Assembly (NCBI GenBank): GCA_029059935.1
Contig: JAIDUZ010000041.1
Location: 1-43,613 of the forward strand
Length of the DNA stretch: 43,613 nt
Direction of reading: 5' to 3'
Origin: Alistipes sp.
GTDB taxonomy: Bacteria > Bacteroidota > Bacteroidia > Bacteroidales > Rikenellaceae
Of this stretch, positions 16,762 to 26,139 are shown piece after piece. The notes under the pieces are model-generated. The model was not told the origin of the DNA, did no database searches, and saw only the letters and a list, made by a program, of their open reading frames with translations. Position 1 is the first letter of the stretch. Every line of letters begins with the position of its first letter. A program made the position numbers and the translations under genes.

Positions 16762-19725
16762 TCAGAACGGCAGCCCCACCGCCGCCGAGACCCACACCCC
16801 GCCTTTGGAGGGGCGGTAGCAGGAGAGCTTGAAGGTCGAGGTGGCCGAGGCGGGCTGTCTGAAAAGGTTGACATCGAAGAGCAGGTCGCCGCCCACCGAC
16901 CATATCTGCCGCCGGACCATGCGGCCCTCGCCCGTGCCGGAGGCCGGTCTGTAATCGCGGAACCGGGCATAGTCGCCGCCCACGTTGACGCGTATGCGCT
17001 TGAAGTAGAGCACCGAGCCGATGCCGCCCTCGGGATACCACACGGGCAGCTGGTAGTCGAGCGCCGCGGCCAGGTAGTTGTTCGAAAGGATGTCGCCCGA
17101 GTCGAAACCGCGGGGAATCAGCCGCGACGAACGGTAGCTCAGCGGCGCATAGCCCGACGGGAACTTGTAACCGCCGAGCGAGGTCTGATAGCTGGCCGCA
17201 ATTTGCAGCGAATGGTGCCGCACGAAGCCCGGGAGGTAGAGACGGCCGTAGGTCGAGACCAGGTCGCTGAAATTGTCGTCCGAGGGGTTGAACGTATAGC
17301 CGGCGCTGACCGAATAGCCCCAGCGCGGCGCGAAGTCGCGCTGAGCCTGCCGCACGTAGTCGGAGAATCCGACGCTGAAAGCCAGTTTGTGGAGTCCTTC
17401 GTGGAACCCGATGTGTTCCAGGTTGGTGATGTTGCCGTCCTTCCACTCGATGCGGCCCATGTCGGCCACCATGCCGTTGGAGTAGTTCCAGCCGGTCGAC
17501 AAGGTGAGCTGGCGCGAATGGTAGCCGCACTGGAAATAGAGCGGCAGCGTGGCGGCGAGGCCCACGGAGTAGTATTTGTCGGGCGAAGGACGCTTCTGAT
17601 ATTCGTAGGAGCCGGTCTGTTCGTTGTACTGGCCCACCGAGTAGAAGACCTGATCGCCGCCGTAGGTGGCATCGAGGTCGAAACGGACGCCCAAGCCGAA
17701 GTAGCGCGCCCCGAGCCGGACGACCGACCCCTCGCGGCGGTTCCAGCCATAGGAAACGTAGGCTTCGGTGTTCGACAACAGGTTCTGCGACAGCAGCGTG
17801 GCGCCGATGTTGACGTCGATGACATGTTCGTCGACCGCAGCGAACGGGTCGAACGCCACGGGCATCCAGCTGTGGACGTTCACCAGGTTGGGCGCCTTGC
17901 GGTAACGGCGGGTGCGGAACCGTTCGCGCTGCAACACCGAGTCGGCCTCCGAGAAGACCACCGTATCGAGGTTGACGACGGGCCAGCTCCGCCGCGGCGG
18001 GTTGACGACATCGTTGGGAAGCAGGGCGTGCCGCACGGGAATCAGCGTGCTGTCCGTCAGCGGCTGCACCGCAGGCCGGTAGCCGCGCCGGCCGTAGGTC
18101 GTGACCAGCACTTCGCCGGAGTCCGTCGGCGCCGGGTCGAAAGAGCCGTAGGCGGAGGAGGTGATGCGGTATTCGCGGCGGCCTATCAGGTCGTAGCAGT
18201 GGGCCTCGTCCTTGCCCGAGGCGATGGAGCCGTAGTAGAGGCGTCCGCCCCCGGCCCGCAGGTCGGAGAGCGTGACGTAGGCGCCCTCGGTCACAGGGTG
18301 CACCCCCTCGCAGTCGATGCGGCCTATCCACATGCCGCTGTCGTCGGTCACGAGCACATACCACGCCACGGTGACGTCGTCCCAGGCCAGTCCGTGGATT
18401 TCGGAGCCTGCGGGTGCGGTGAAGCGTTGGCGCGAAGCGTCGCGGCCCGTCACGACGACCGAATAACTGCCGTCGTAGTTGTACTCCACCCATCCCGTTT
18501 CGCCGTCGCCCGGAGCAGGATAGAGCACCCGGCGCTCGCCCGCCACGGCACGGGGCCGGCGCTCGGCAAGGTCCATGCGGCAGAGCTGCGAATTGACGCG
18601 TTGTTCGAAGAGTTTCGAACGCCGGTACTCGGTCCACCACACCCGTCCTCCGGCATCCAGCGCCGGCCGGGTGGACAGATCGCCGACATAGGCCACGAAC
18701 CGCTCGGTGCCGGACGCACGGTCTATCTCGACGAAGCGTTCGGGGCGGTCGTAATCCTTCCGGAGCACCAATATCCGCCCGTCGGGCAGCGAGAGCGGCC
18801 AACGATAGACGGTATGGTTGCCGTCGGGGAGTTCGCAGAGCGGCGCAGCGCTGTCGCCGACCGCAGGAAGCGAATCCCAGAAGGCATCGAGGTCGTCGAA
18901 CGTCTCGCGGAAAAGCGCCGAGACGCTCGTCTTGTAGAACTTGCGCAGCGCCACGCTGGTGGTGGCGATGACATAGGGATTGCGCGAACCGTACCATGCC
19001 ACCTTGTCCCACACGTTCTCGCCATACTTGTCGTAGGCATAGGAGCAGAGCTGATAGCCGAGTTCGTAGTGGTCGGGGACATGGGTCAGATAGGAACCGC
19101 AGAACCACTTGTCGATGTTGCGCCGCTCGCGTCCGATGTTGCCCAGGGCACGGTAGGCCATGGAGAACGAGGGCTGGAGTCCGCGGCCGTACGACGACAT
19201 GGCGGTCTCGGTCATCACGGCGTCGCCCTCCATGGCCCAGAGCGGCATGCACAGCAGACCGATGGTCGACCCCTGCTGGCCGAGGATGTAGCTCAGCACG
19301 CGGATGACGCCCCGGTCGAGGTTGTTGTACTGCACGGCATGGCGGTATTCGTGGGCCACGAGCTGCTTGCACCACGGCATCGAGTAGCTGTCGACGGCGG
19401 GCGCCGTGAGAAACTCCACGCGCTTGGGCAGGTACATGACCAGACCGTTGGAGCGGAAGTTCTCGGGGTGCATGACGAACGGAATGCGCATCGGGCCGTG
19501 CCGGAAGCCGTAGGCGATGTCGGGCCGGACGCTGCGGATGTAGAAGAGCGTGCGCCGGGCCACGCCGGCGACCGTGTCGGGGTAGATGATCCGCACGTCG
19601 GGAGTGCGCACGGTCGACCATTTGAGGTTCGCGGGATCGGAACCCCAGGTGTAGTATTGGGCCCGGAGGGACTGCGTCGCAAGCAGGACGCAGCCGGCGA
19701 AGAGTATGCGCAGGAATCGTTTCAA
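16762..19725 (-). CDS. Outer-membrane gluzincin metalloprotease with propeller-like and barrel domains
   Basis: A 987-residue exported protein. After a signal peptide (KRFLRILFAGCVLLATQSLRA) comes a peptidase-like domain with HEYRH (H125, E126, H129) and a downstream Glu in PLWAMEGDA (E166), the HExxH...E pattern of gluzincins. A middle section of about 400 residues has WTEYR / VEYNYDGSYSVVV-type blades like a TolB propeller, and the last approximately 340 residues look like an outer-membrane barrel ending in Phe (AAVGLPF). The start is TTG, 2 bp past the SUI1 stop codon; the next in-frame Met would remove the signal peptide. Substrate is unknown. Confidence 0.72.
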   Translation of the reverse strand: MKRFLRILFAGCVLLATQSLRAQYYTWGSDPANLKWSTVRTPDVRIIYPDTVAGVARRTLFYIRSVRPDIAYGFRHGPMRIPFVMHPENFRSNGLVMYLPKRVEFLTAPAVDSYSMPWCKQLVAHEYRHAVQYNNLDRGVIRVLSYILGQQGSTIGLLCMPLWAMEGDAVMTETAMSSYGRGLQPSFSMAYRALGNIGRERRNIDKWFCGSYLTHVPDHYELGYQLCSYAYDKYGENVWDKVAWYGSRNPYVIATTSVALRKFYKTSVSALFRETFDDLDAFWDSLPAVGDSAAPLCELPDGNHTVYRWPLSLPDGRILVLRKDYDRPERFVEIDRASGTERFVAYVGDLSTRPALDAGGRVWWTEYRRSKLFEQRVNSQLCRMDLAERRPRAVAGERRVLYPAPGDGETGWVEYNYDGSYSVVVTGRDASRQRFTAPAGSEIHGLAWDDVTVAWYVLVTDDSGMWIGRIDCEGVHPVTEGAYVTLSDLRAGGGRLYYGSIASGKDEAHCYDLIGRREYRITSSAYGSFDPAPTDSGEVLVTTYGRRGYRPAVQPLTDSTLIPVRHALLPNDVVNPPRRSWPVVNLDTVVFSEADSVLQRERFRTRRYRKAPNLVNVHSWMPVAFDPFAAVDEHVIDVNIGATLLSQNLLSNTEAYVSYGWNRREGSVVRLGARYFGLGVRFDLDATYGGDQVFYSVGQYNEQTGSYEYQKRPSPDKYYSVGLAATLPLYFQCGYHSRQLTLSTGWNYSNGMVADMGRIEWKDGNITNLEHIGFHEGLHKLAFSVGFSDYVRQAQRDFAPRWGYSVSAGYTFNPSDDNFSDLVSTYGRLYLPGFVRHHSLQIAASYQTSLGGYKFPSGYAPLSYRSSRLIPRGFDSGDILSNNYLAAALDYQLPVWYPEGGIGSVLYFKRIRVNVGGDYARFRDYRPASGTGEGRMVRRQIWSVGGDLLFDVNLFRQPASATSTFKLSCYRPSKGGVWVSAAVGLPF

Positions 19726-19727
19726 GG

Positions 19728-20075
19728 TCAGGAACCGGCTTTCTTGCAGCGGTAGCCGCTGCGGGTCAGAATATCGACGACCCGGTCGCGGTGGTCGCCC
19801 TGGATGATGATTTCGCCCTCCTTGGCGGCACCGCCGACGCCGCATCGGGTTTTCAGCAACCGTGCCAATGCCTGCAGGTCGTCGTCGCGCCCCACGAAAC
19901 CGCACACGAGGGTCACCACCTTGCCGCCCCGCTGCTTGCGGTCGAGCCACACGCGCAGCTCCTGCCGCTCCGGGGCGAGGGTCTCGGGCTCCTCGTCCGT
20001 CCGGGTCGCATATTCGAAGTCGGGGTCGGTCGAGTAGACCATCCCGAGCCGCGATTTCCAGTCGTTGTGTGCCAT
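19728..20075 (-). CDS. SUI1/YciH-family translation factor
   Basis: A 115-residue bacterial SUI1-domain protein related to eIF1/YciH, with RKQRGGKVVTLVCGFVG and the TRCGVGGAAKEGEIIIQGDHRD core. Bacterial members are thought to bind the ribosome, but their role is not settled. I start at the ATG (MAHNDWKSRLG); an in-frame TTG 9 bp upstream is possible but less likely. It is coupled to the TTG-started protease gene downstream. Confidence 0.88.
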   Translation of the reverse strand: MAHNDWKSRLGMVYSTDPDFEYATRTDEEPETLAPERQELRVWLDRKQRGGKVVTLVCGFVGRDDDLQALARLLKTRCGVGGAAKEGEIIIQGDHRDRVVDILTRSGYRCKKAGS

Positions 20076-20082
20076 CTTATTC

Positions 20083-20107
20083 AAGGTGAAAGGTGAAAAG
20101 TGAAATG
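20083..20107. repeat. Simple repeat of GTGAAAG units
   Basis: Three imperfect GTGAAA(G/A) units lie just upstream of the SUI1 gene, the same motif as at 5769 and 26051. Confidence 0.65.
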
Positions 20108-20314
20108 AACGGTCCGAAGAGGAGGGCTACTCCCGCCTCGGACAAACCCGGCCCTGCAAGGGAAGGCGGAAAAGCGACGCCACAGCCCGCACCGCAACGA
20201 CGCCACTGGCCGCAACCCGCCCGGCCCCGAGGACCGTCGGAGAAACTTCCGATGTTGCCGCCCGCCGTTTTCTCTCCGGAAAGTAGAAATTAAACGTCGA
20301 AACGGCGTCCTTGT

Positions 20315-20346
20315 TTTGCGCAAAAATACGAAAATATTTATCTTCG
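20315..20346 (+). promoter_or_regulatory. DUF4435 promoter
   Basis: TTTG (20315-20318), 20 bp, then TATCTTCG (20339-20346), one mismatch from TAnnTTTG. The start point would fall at or within a few bases of the ATG at 20353. Confidence 0.5.
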
Positions 20347-20352
20347 CATACG

Positions 20353-21429
20353 ATGAATGCCAAGAAGCATAAAATAAATCTTCCGCGCCGCACTCCGGAA
20401 CCCGACCGGCTGCCCCGGCCGCTGCCGGCCGATCCGAACCAGCGGCTGGTGCGGGTCTTCGTCGAGGGCTACGAGGACGTGGCTTTCTGGCGCGGCATCT
20501 TCGACCATTTCCGCAACCCCTACCTGCGTTTCGAAATCTCGGTGCCTGCGCGCGACGACCTGCCCAAAGGCAAAAAGGTGCTGCTGAACATGATACCCGA
20601 ATCGTGCGACGAACTGCTGCTGTGCGTCGATTCGGACTTCGACTACCTTTTCGCCGGGCACACCGACCAGTCGGCCCAGGTGGCCGCCGCACGCCACATG
20701 TTCCACACCTATGCCTACGCCACGGAGAACTACCTCTGCTACGCCCCCTCGCTGCACAACGTCTGCGTCAAGGCCACGAAGAACGACACGCGCATCTTCG
20801 ATTTCGAGGCCTTCCTGCGCGACTATTCGCGCACCATCCACCCGCTCTTCGTGTGGTACGCCTACTCGGCCCAGCAGGCCACGGAGCATGTCTTCCCGCT
20901 CATCGACTTCAAGTCGGCGGTGCGCCTGGGCTATCTCGACATCGAGGACAACGGGGCCCGCACGCTCGAATGGCTGGCCCGCAACGTGGAAAAACGCCTC
21001 CGTCTGCTGTGCCAGCGCAATCCGAAGATGGTCGGGCCCGTGAAAGAGTTCGAGGCGCAGCTGGCCGAACGGGGGCTGACACCCGAAACGACCTATCTCT
21101 TCATGCACGGACACACGCTCATGGACAACGTGGTGATGGTGCTGCTCAACTCGGTGTGCGAGAAGCTGCGGCAGCTCTCCATCGCCCGCATCAACGCCTC
21201 GAAGAAACAGGGCGTGGCGCTGCGCAACGAAATGTCGAACTACACCAATTCGCTGCGCTCGATCCGCGACGTGCTGCTCGACAACGAGAACTACACGCGC
21301 TGCCCGCTCTACAAGCGGCTCCAGCGCGACATCCAGAAATACATCGTCCGCACCATCATGAGCATGAAGCGCAGCGGCGAAATCAAGGACGATTCCTACT
21401 GGACCATCCTGCAAAAACTCAGAGAATAA
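20353..21429 (+). CDS. DUF4435 (TOPRIM-like) protein
   Basis: A 358-residue protein whose N-terminal VRVFVEGYEDVAFW and LLLCVDSDFDYL match the acidic motifs of DUF4435, a TOPRIM-related domain often found beside or fused to AAA ATPases in OLD-like and defence proteins. No ATPase partner is next to it. I choose the ATG at MNAKKHK; the frame extends upstream but that part overlaps the promoter. The gene stands alone between the divergent SUI1 gene and convergent aspartate kinase. Nuclease or other function is not demonstrable here. Confidence 0.78.
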   Translation: MNAKKHKINLPRRTPEPDRLPRPLPADPNQRLVRVFVEGYEDVAFWRGIFDHFRNPYLRFEISVPARDDLPKGKKVLLNMIPESCDELLLCVDSDFDYLFAGHTDQSAQVAAARHMFHTYAYATENYLCYAPSLHNVCVKATKNDTRIFDFEAFLRDYSRTIHPLFVWYAYSAQQATEHVFPLIDFKSAVRLGYLDIEDNGARTLEWLARNVEKRLRLLCQRNPKMVGPVKEFEAQLAERGLTPETTYLFMHGHTLMDNVVMVLLNSVCEKLRQLSIARINASKKQGVALRNEMSNYTNSLRSIRDVLLDNENYTRCPLYKRLQRDIQKYIVRTIMSMKRSGEIKDDSYWTILQKLRE

Positions 21430-21555
21430 CGGAGGAATCCACGGCTCCGCCGCCCTTTCGGCCCGAAAGCCCGAACATCGACCGCGAGTACATCAAGGCT
21501 ATCATTCTTCCAAGAACCCTGCCCGATGCGAAACGTTCCGCATCGGGCAAACCGA

Positions 21556-21585
21556 AAAACGCGCCCGGTTTTGCGGGCGCGTTTT
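21556..21585. terminator. Bidirectional terminator between DUF4435 and aspartate kinase
   Basis: AAAACGCGCCCG - GTTTTG - CGGGCGCGTTTT forms a perfect 12-bp stem with A and T tracts on both sides. A second perfect hairpin (GCCCGATGCG arms) lies at 21521-21548, without a T run. Confidence 0.8.
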
Positions 21586-21609
21586 CCTATTATGAATTCC
21601 GACCGGAAA

Positions 21610-22875
21610 TCACGAATTCCCGTCGGCTTTCCGCACAATGCGGACCGTCGACTGCGTGGCCTGGCGGATGAACACCTGCGGCCCGGAGGCGTAGCGCTGC
21701 CACAGTTCGTCGGTATAGCCGCGGACGGTCAGCAGCTCCATCCGCCCGATTTTCATGACGTCGAAACCCTCCTCGCGCAGCGCCGCGACAGCCTGGTCGA
21801 TATGCCACGAATCGTCGACGCAGAGACTCAGATTGACCGCCGAATTGTGAATCAGATTGGTTTTGATGCGGTAACGCTCCAGCAGCGAGAAAATGGTCGC
21901 GAACTTCTCCTCCAGCACGAACGAGAAGTCGCGCGAACGAATCGTCAGCAACACCTGGTCTTTCTTGAGAATCAGAATCGGCACCTCCACGGGCGCCGAC
22001 ACCCCGCGGATGACCGTGCCGGGCTTGCGCTTGTCGCCGAACGGCCGCACGTAGAGCGGGATGTTCCGGTTCTGCAGCGGCTTGATGGTCCGCGGGTGGA
22101 TGATCTGCGCACCGCTGTAGGCCAGTTCGATGGTGTCCAGGTAGTTGAGTTCGGCAATCTGCACGGCATCGGGGAAAATCTTCGGGTCGGCGTTCAGCAC
22201 GCCGTCCACATCTTTCCACACCGACATCGACTCGGCCCTCAGGATGTTGGCCGCCACGGCCGCCGAGTAGTCGGAGCCTTCGCGCCCGAGGGTCGTCGTC
22301 GTGCCATCGGGGGCGGCGCCTATGAAGCCCTGCCCCACGAAGACGCGCTCCGGGCGCCCCTCCACCTCGGCCCGCAGACGCGGCGCCGACGCCGCAAGGT
22401 CGACCTCGGCATCCTTGTGACGCTGCTCCGTGACCAGTGCCCGCCGCATGTCGATCCAGCGGTTGGGAACTCCCGCATAGGCCAGGTATTCGGAGATGAT
22501 GCTCGTCGAAATCAACTCTCCGTAGGCCACGATGCGGTCGTACCACAGCTCGGCCTCCTCTTCGCGGCAGACGCCTTCGGCGGCCGCTTTTTCGAGTTCG
22601 GCGAAGAGCTCGTCGACCCGCGCGAGCTTCGTGGGCCCGTGCCACAGGTCGTCGATGATTCCGGCATGGCCGGCACGCAGGGCGGCCACCTCCTCCGACG
22701 CCTTGGCACGGTCGCCGTGCTGCAAGGCGGCGAAAACGCGTTCCAGCGCATTCGTCGTCTTGCCCATGGCCGAGACGATGATGAACAGGTCGCGTTCGTC
22801 ACCTATGATTTTCAGCAGGTTGCGCACACCGTCGGCGTTGCGCACCGAGGCCCCTCCGAATTTGTAGACCTTCAT
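21610..22875 (-). CDS. Aspartate kinase
   Basis: A 421-residue monofunctional aspartokinase (first step of the lysine/threonine/methionine and diaminopimelate route). KFGGASV at the N-terminus, the Asp-rich substrate loop TTTLGREGSDYSAA, and C-terminal ACT regions (ILILKKDQVLLTIRS ... NLSLCVDDSW) for end-product control are visible. It is not fused to homoserine dehydrogenase. The start lies 7 bp after the stop of prolyl oligopeptidase, so it shares that promoter; dapD of the same pathway is divergent just beyond. Confidence 0.94.
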   Translation of the reverse strand: MKVYKFGGASVRNADGVRNLLKIIGDERDLFIIVSAMGKTTNALERVFAALQHGDRAKASEEVAALRAGHAGIIDDLWHGPTKLARVDELFAELEKAAAEGVCREEEAELWYDRIVAYGELISTSIISEYLAYAGVPNRWIDMRRALVTEQRHKDAEVDLAASAPRLRAEVEGRPERVFVGQGFIGAAPDGTTTTLGREGSDYSAAVAANILRAESMSVWKDVDGVLNADPKIFPDAVQIAELNYLDTIELAYSGAQIIHPRTIKPLQNRNIPLYVRPFGDKRKPGTVIRGVSAPVEVPILILKKDQVLLTIRSRDFSFVLEEKFATIFSLLERYRIKTNLIHNSAVNLSLCVDDSWHIDQAVAALREEGFDVMKIGRMELLTVRGYTDELWQRYASGPQVFIRQATQSTVRIVRKADGNS

Positions 22876-22882
22876 CCGAGCG

Positions 22883-25021
22883 CTACTTTTTCACAGGACG
22901 GTAGGGCACCCCGATGTTCTGGAAGACGAAAGCATACATGTCGGTCGCTTCGTCGATGCGCTTCGAGGTGGGTTTGCCCGCTCCGTGACCGGCGTTGGAC
23001 TCAATGCGGATAAGCACGGGAGCGTCGCCGGCCTGGCAGTGCTGCATCTCGGCCGCAAACTTGAACGAGTGGGCCGGCACGACGCGGTCGTCGTGGTCGG
23101 CCGTCATCACGAGCGTGGCGGGATAGGCCACGCCCTCCTTGATGTTGTGCAGCGGCGAGTACTTGTAGATGTAGCCGAACTGCTCCTCGTTGTCCGACGA
23201 GCCGTACTCCACGGCCCAGCCCCAGCCGATGGTGAACTTGTGGTAGCGCAGCATGTCCATCACACCCACGGCGGGCAGGCAGACGGCATAGAGGTCGGGG
23301 CGCTGCACCTCGCAGGCACCCACCAGCAGACCGCCGTTCGAACCGCCGCTGATGGCCAGTTTGTCGGACGACGTATATTTCTCGGCCACGAGATATTCGG
23401 CCGCTGCGATGAAGTCGTCGAAGACATTCTGCTTGTTCTGCAGCATGCCGGCCTTGTGCCACTCCTCGCCGTACTCCGAACCGCCGCGCAGGTTGGCCAC
23501 GCAGTAGATGCCGCCCTGCTCGACGAACATCAGCGCCGAGGGGTTGAATCCGGGCGTGAGGTTGATTTGGAAACCGCCGTAAGCGTAGAGCAGGCAGGGA
23601 TTCGTGCCGTCGAGCTTCATGTCCTTGCGGTGGGTGATGAACATCGGCACGCGCGTGCCGTCCTTCGAGGCGTAGAAGACCTGGTCGGTGACGAAAAGTT
23701 CGGGGTCGAAGTTCACTTCGGGAGCCTTGAAGAGGGTCGAGGTGCCCGATGCGATGTCGTAACGGTAGATGGTCGAGGGCGACGTATAGTTGGAGAGGGC
23801 ATAGTAGAACTCCGTGTCCTCCTTCTCGCCGCCGAATCCGCCGAGCGAACCGATGGCCGGAAGCTCGACTTCGCGCACGAGCGTGCCGTCGTAGTCGTAC
23901 TGCGCCACCTTGTGCTGCGCATCCTGCAAATAGATGGCGAAGAGCGAGCCGCCGCCGGTCGAGACGCCCTCCAGAAGCTGCTGCTTCTCGGGAATGACCG
24001 TCGCAGGCTTGCCGGGCGCCGTCAGCGAAAGTTTGCAGAGGGCATAGTTCGACGCACCGTCGTTGGTCGTATAGTAGAGCTGGTCGTCCTTGCAGTCGAC
24101 GATGCCGTAGTCGTGGTCGAAACCTTTGAGCAGCGTGCGGAACCGCTTCTCGCCCGTGCGCCGGCAGAGCACCTCGGAGCCCGACGTACCCTCCGACCCG
24201 ATGACGAAGAGCCACTTGCCGTCGTCGCTCGGCCATGCCGAGAAGTAGCGCAGCGGATGGGCCGGGTCGTGGTAGATCAGTTCGTCGGCCGACTGCGGCG
24301 TGCCGAGCGCGTGGTAGTAGACCTTCTGGAACTGGTTCTGCGACGAGTAGACACCCTCTTTCGGAGCATCGTAGGCGCTGTAATAGAAGCCTTTCGAGTC
24401 GGGAGCCCACGTGGCGCCCGAGAACTTCACCCATTCGATGCGGTCGCCGGTCAGCTCGCCAGACGCCACGTCGAGCACGCGTATCTCCACCCAGTCGGAA
24501 CCCGATGCGGCCACGGAATAGGCGCAATATTTGCCGTCCTCGGAGAACGACACGGCCGAAAGGGCCACCGTACCGTCCGCCGACAGCGCATTGGGGTCGA
24601 GGAACACCTCGCCCGCACCGTCGGGCGCGTCGGCCCGGTAGAGCACAGACTGGTTCTGCAGGCCGTCGTTGTAGAACCAGTACCACGCATCGCCGTGCTT
24701 CGCCGGAAGTCCCTGCTTGGGATAGTTCCACAGCTCGGTGAGACGCTGGCGGATGGCCCCGCGGAACGGAATCTGCGACAGATAATCGTTCGTCACGGCG
24801 TTCTCGGCGGCAACCCAGGCGGCCGTGGCCTCCGAATTGTCGTCCTCCAGCCAACGGTAGGGGTCGGCCACCTCCGTGCCGAAGTAGTCGTCGACCACCT
24901 CGCCGCGCGCGGTGTCGGGATAGGGCTGATGTTTGATTTGTTTCATCTGCGTGCAACTTGTTGCAACCATCGCGACGCCGCCCGCCAGGAGCGCAGCCGC
25001 ACATACCGGTTTGATCATCAT
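22883..25021 (-). CDS. Prolyl oligopeptidase family serine peptidase (S9A)
   Basis: A 712-residue peptidase. The N-terminal helix ends in VATSCTQ, a Bacteroidetes-type lipobox, so it is probably a periplasmic or surface lipoprotein. A seven-bladed propeller is followed by the alpha/beta-hydrolase domain with nucleophile in GGSNGG (S561), Asp in DHDDRVVP (644/645) and His in NAGHGAG (H679), the S9A triad spacing. Start: the first of two adjacent ATG codons. It leads an operon with aspartate kinase. TATATTTG lies 27 bp upstream. Confidence 0.92.
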   Translation of the reverse strand: MMIKPVCAAALLAGGVAMVATSCTQMKQIKHQPYPDTARGEVVDDYFGTEVADPYRWLEDDNSEATAAWVAAENAVTNDYLSQIPFRGAIRQRLTELWNYPKQGLPAKHGDAWYWFYNDGLQNQSVLYRADAPDGAGEVFLDPNALSADGTVALSAVSFSEDGKYCAYSVAASGSDWVEIRVLDVASGELTGDRIEWVKFSGATWAPDSKGFYYSAYDAPKEGVYSSQNQFQKVYYHALGTPQSADELIYHDPAHPLRYFSAWPSDDGKWLFVIGSEGTSGSEVLCRRTGEKRFRTLLKGFDHDYGIVDCKDDQLYYTTNDGASNYALCKLSLTAPGKPATVIPEKQQLLEGVSTGGGSLFAIYLQDAQHKVAQYDYDGTLVREVELPAIGSLGGFGGEKEDTEFYYALSNYTSPSTIYRYDIASGTSTLFKAPEVNFDPELFVTDQVFYASKDGTRVPMFITHRKDMKLDGTNPCLLYAYGGFQINLTPGFNPSALMFVEQGGIYCVANLRGGSEYGEEWHKAGMLQNKQNVFDDFIAAAEYLVAEKYTSSDKLAISGGSNGGLLVGACEVQRPDLYAVCLPAVGVMDMLRYHKFTIGWGWAVEYGSSDNEEQFGYIYKYSPLHNIKEGVAYPATLVMTADHDDRVVPAHSFKFAAEMQHCQAGDAPVLIRIESNAGHGAGKPTSKRIDEATDMYAFVFQNIGVPYRPVKK

Positions 25022-25047
25022 GAAAAGGGTATTTGCGTTAGTTTGGG

Positions 25048-25075
25048 CAAATATAGGAAAAATTACGTAACTTTG
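25048..25075. promoter_or_regulatory. Divergent POP/dapD promoter elements
   Basis: TATATTTG on minus (25048-25055) serves the peptidase operon and TAACTTTG on plus (25068-25075) serves dapD. The two -7 boxes are only 12 bp apart, so the promoters must compete or be co-regulated. No lysine riboswitch fold is evident in the 128-bp dapD leader. Confidence 0.55.
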
Positions 25076-25203
25076 GTCAGAAAAACGAAGGGCTTTCATC
25101 CGGCCGTATGCGGCGCCGCAGGACCCGCATCGTCGGCAGTCCGCACCTCCGGCACACCCCGGCGGCACATCGGAAAGCCCCCGACCATCGAAAATCGACC
25201 GTT

Positions 25204-26031
25204 ATGTACGAAGAACTGAAAACCGTCATCGAACGCACTTGGGACGACCGCTCGCTGCTCGGCGGCTCCGAAGCGCAGGAAGCCGTGCGGCGCACGGTGG
25301 AACTCATAGACAAAGGCCTGCTGCGCTGCGCCGAACCCGTCGACGCAGAAAAGAGCGAATGGCGGGTGAACGAATGGGTCAAGAAAGCCGTGATTCTCTA
25401 CTTCCCCATCCAGCCCATGCGCAAGATGGAGGCGGGCGAACTGGAATGGTTCGACAAGATGGAGCTGAAGCACGGCTACGAGGAGCTGGGCGTGCGGGCC
25501 GTACCCCATGCCGTGGCGCGCTACGGCGCCTACATTGCTCCGGGAGCCATCCTGATGCCCTCCTATGTCAATATCGGGGCCTACGTCGGCACGGGCACGA
25601 TGGTCGACACCTGGGCCACGGTGGGTTCGTGCGCCCAGATCGGCGAACACGTCCACCTCTCGGGCGGCGTGGGCATCGGGGGCGTGCTGGAGCCCGTGCA
25701 GGCGGCGCCGGTCATCATCGAAGACAACTGTTTCATCGGCTCGCGCTCCATCGTGGTCGAGGGGGCGCATGTCTGCCGCGAAGCGGTGCTGGGCTCGAAC
25801 ACCGTCATCACGGGGTCGACGCACATCGTCGACGTGACGGGACCCGAACCGGTGACCTACAAGGGCTATGTACCGCCGCGCTCGGTGGTGGTGCCGGGCA
25901 GCTACCGCAAGCAGTTCCCGGCCGGCGAATACAGCGTCTCGTGCGCCCTCATCATCGGCCGGCGCAAGGAGTCGACCGACAAGAAAACGTCGCTCAACGA
26001 CGCCCTGCGCGACTTCGGAGTCTCAGCGTAA
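25204..26031 (+). CDS. dapD: 2,3,4,5-tetrahydropyridine-2,6-dicarboxylate N-succinyltransferase
   Basis: A 275-residue enzyme of the succinylase branch of diaminopimelate/lysine synthesis. The N-terminal helical part (WRVNEWVKKAVILYFP) and the left-handed beta-helix hexapeptide repeats (ILMPSYVNIGAYVGTGTMVD, SGGVGIGGVLEP) are typical and the length is normal. The ATG follows a 128-bp leader. A 16-bp-arm hairpin lies just past the stop. Confidence 0.95.
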   Translation: MYEELKTVIERTWDDRSLLGGSEAQEAVRRTVELIDKGLLRCAEPVDAEKSEWRVNEWVKKAVILYFPIQPMRKMEAGELEWFDKMELKHGYEELGVRAVPHAVARYGAYIAPGAILMPSYVNIGAYVGTGTMVDTWATVGSCAQIGEHVHLSGGVGIGGVLEPVQAAPVIIEDNCFIGSRSIVVEGAHVCREAVLGSNTVITGSTHIVDVTGPEPVTYKGYVPPRSVVVPGSYRKQFPAGEYSVSCALIIGRRKESTDKKTSLNDALRDFGVSA

Positions 26032-26050
26032 AGCAAAGTCGGAAATGAAA

Positions 26051-26099
26051 GGTGAAAAGTGAAAGGCAGCGGATTCGGCAAAACCTTTCACTTTTCACC
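26051..26099 (+). terminator. Hairpin after dapD built from GTGAAAG repeats
   Basis: GGTGAAAAGTGAAAGG and its exact reverse complement (26084-26099) form 16-bp arms around a 17-nt loop, 20 bp past the dapD stop codon. It may act as a terminator, but it is made of the simple repeat seen at 5769 and 20083. Confidence 0.5.
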
Positions 26100-26139
26100 A
26101 TTTACTTTTCACCTTTTACCTCAAAAAAACTGCCGGGCG

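Noticed and set aside
20311..20352. A longer DUF4435 start (MFCAKIRKY...)
   Set aside because: That segment overlaps the likely promoter and adds residues unlike the family.
25076..25203. Lysine riboswitch in the dapD leader
   Set aside because: The 128-bp leader is too short and I see none of the conserved helices.
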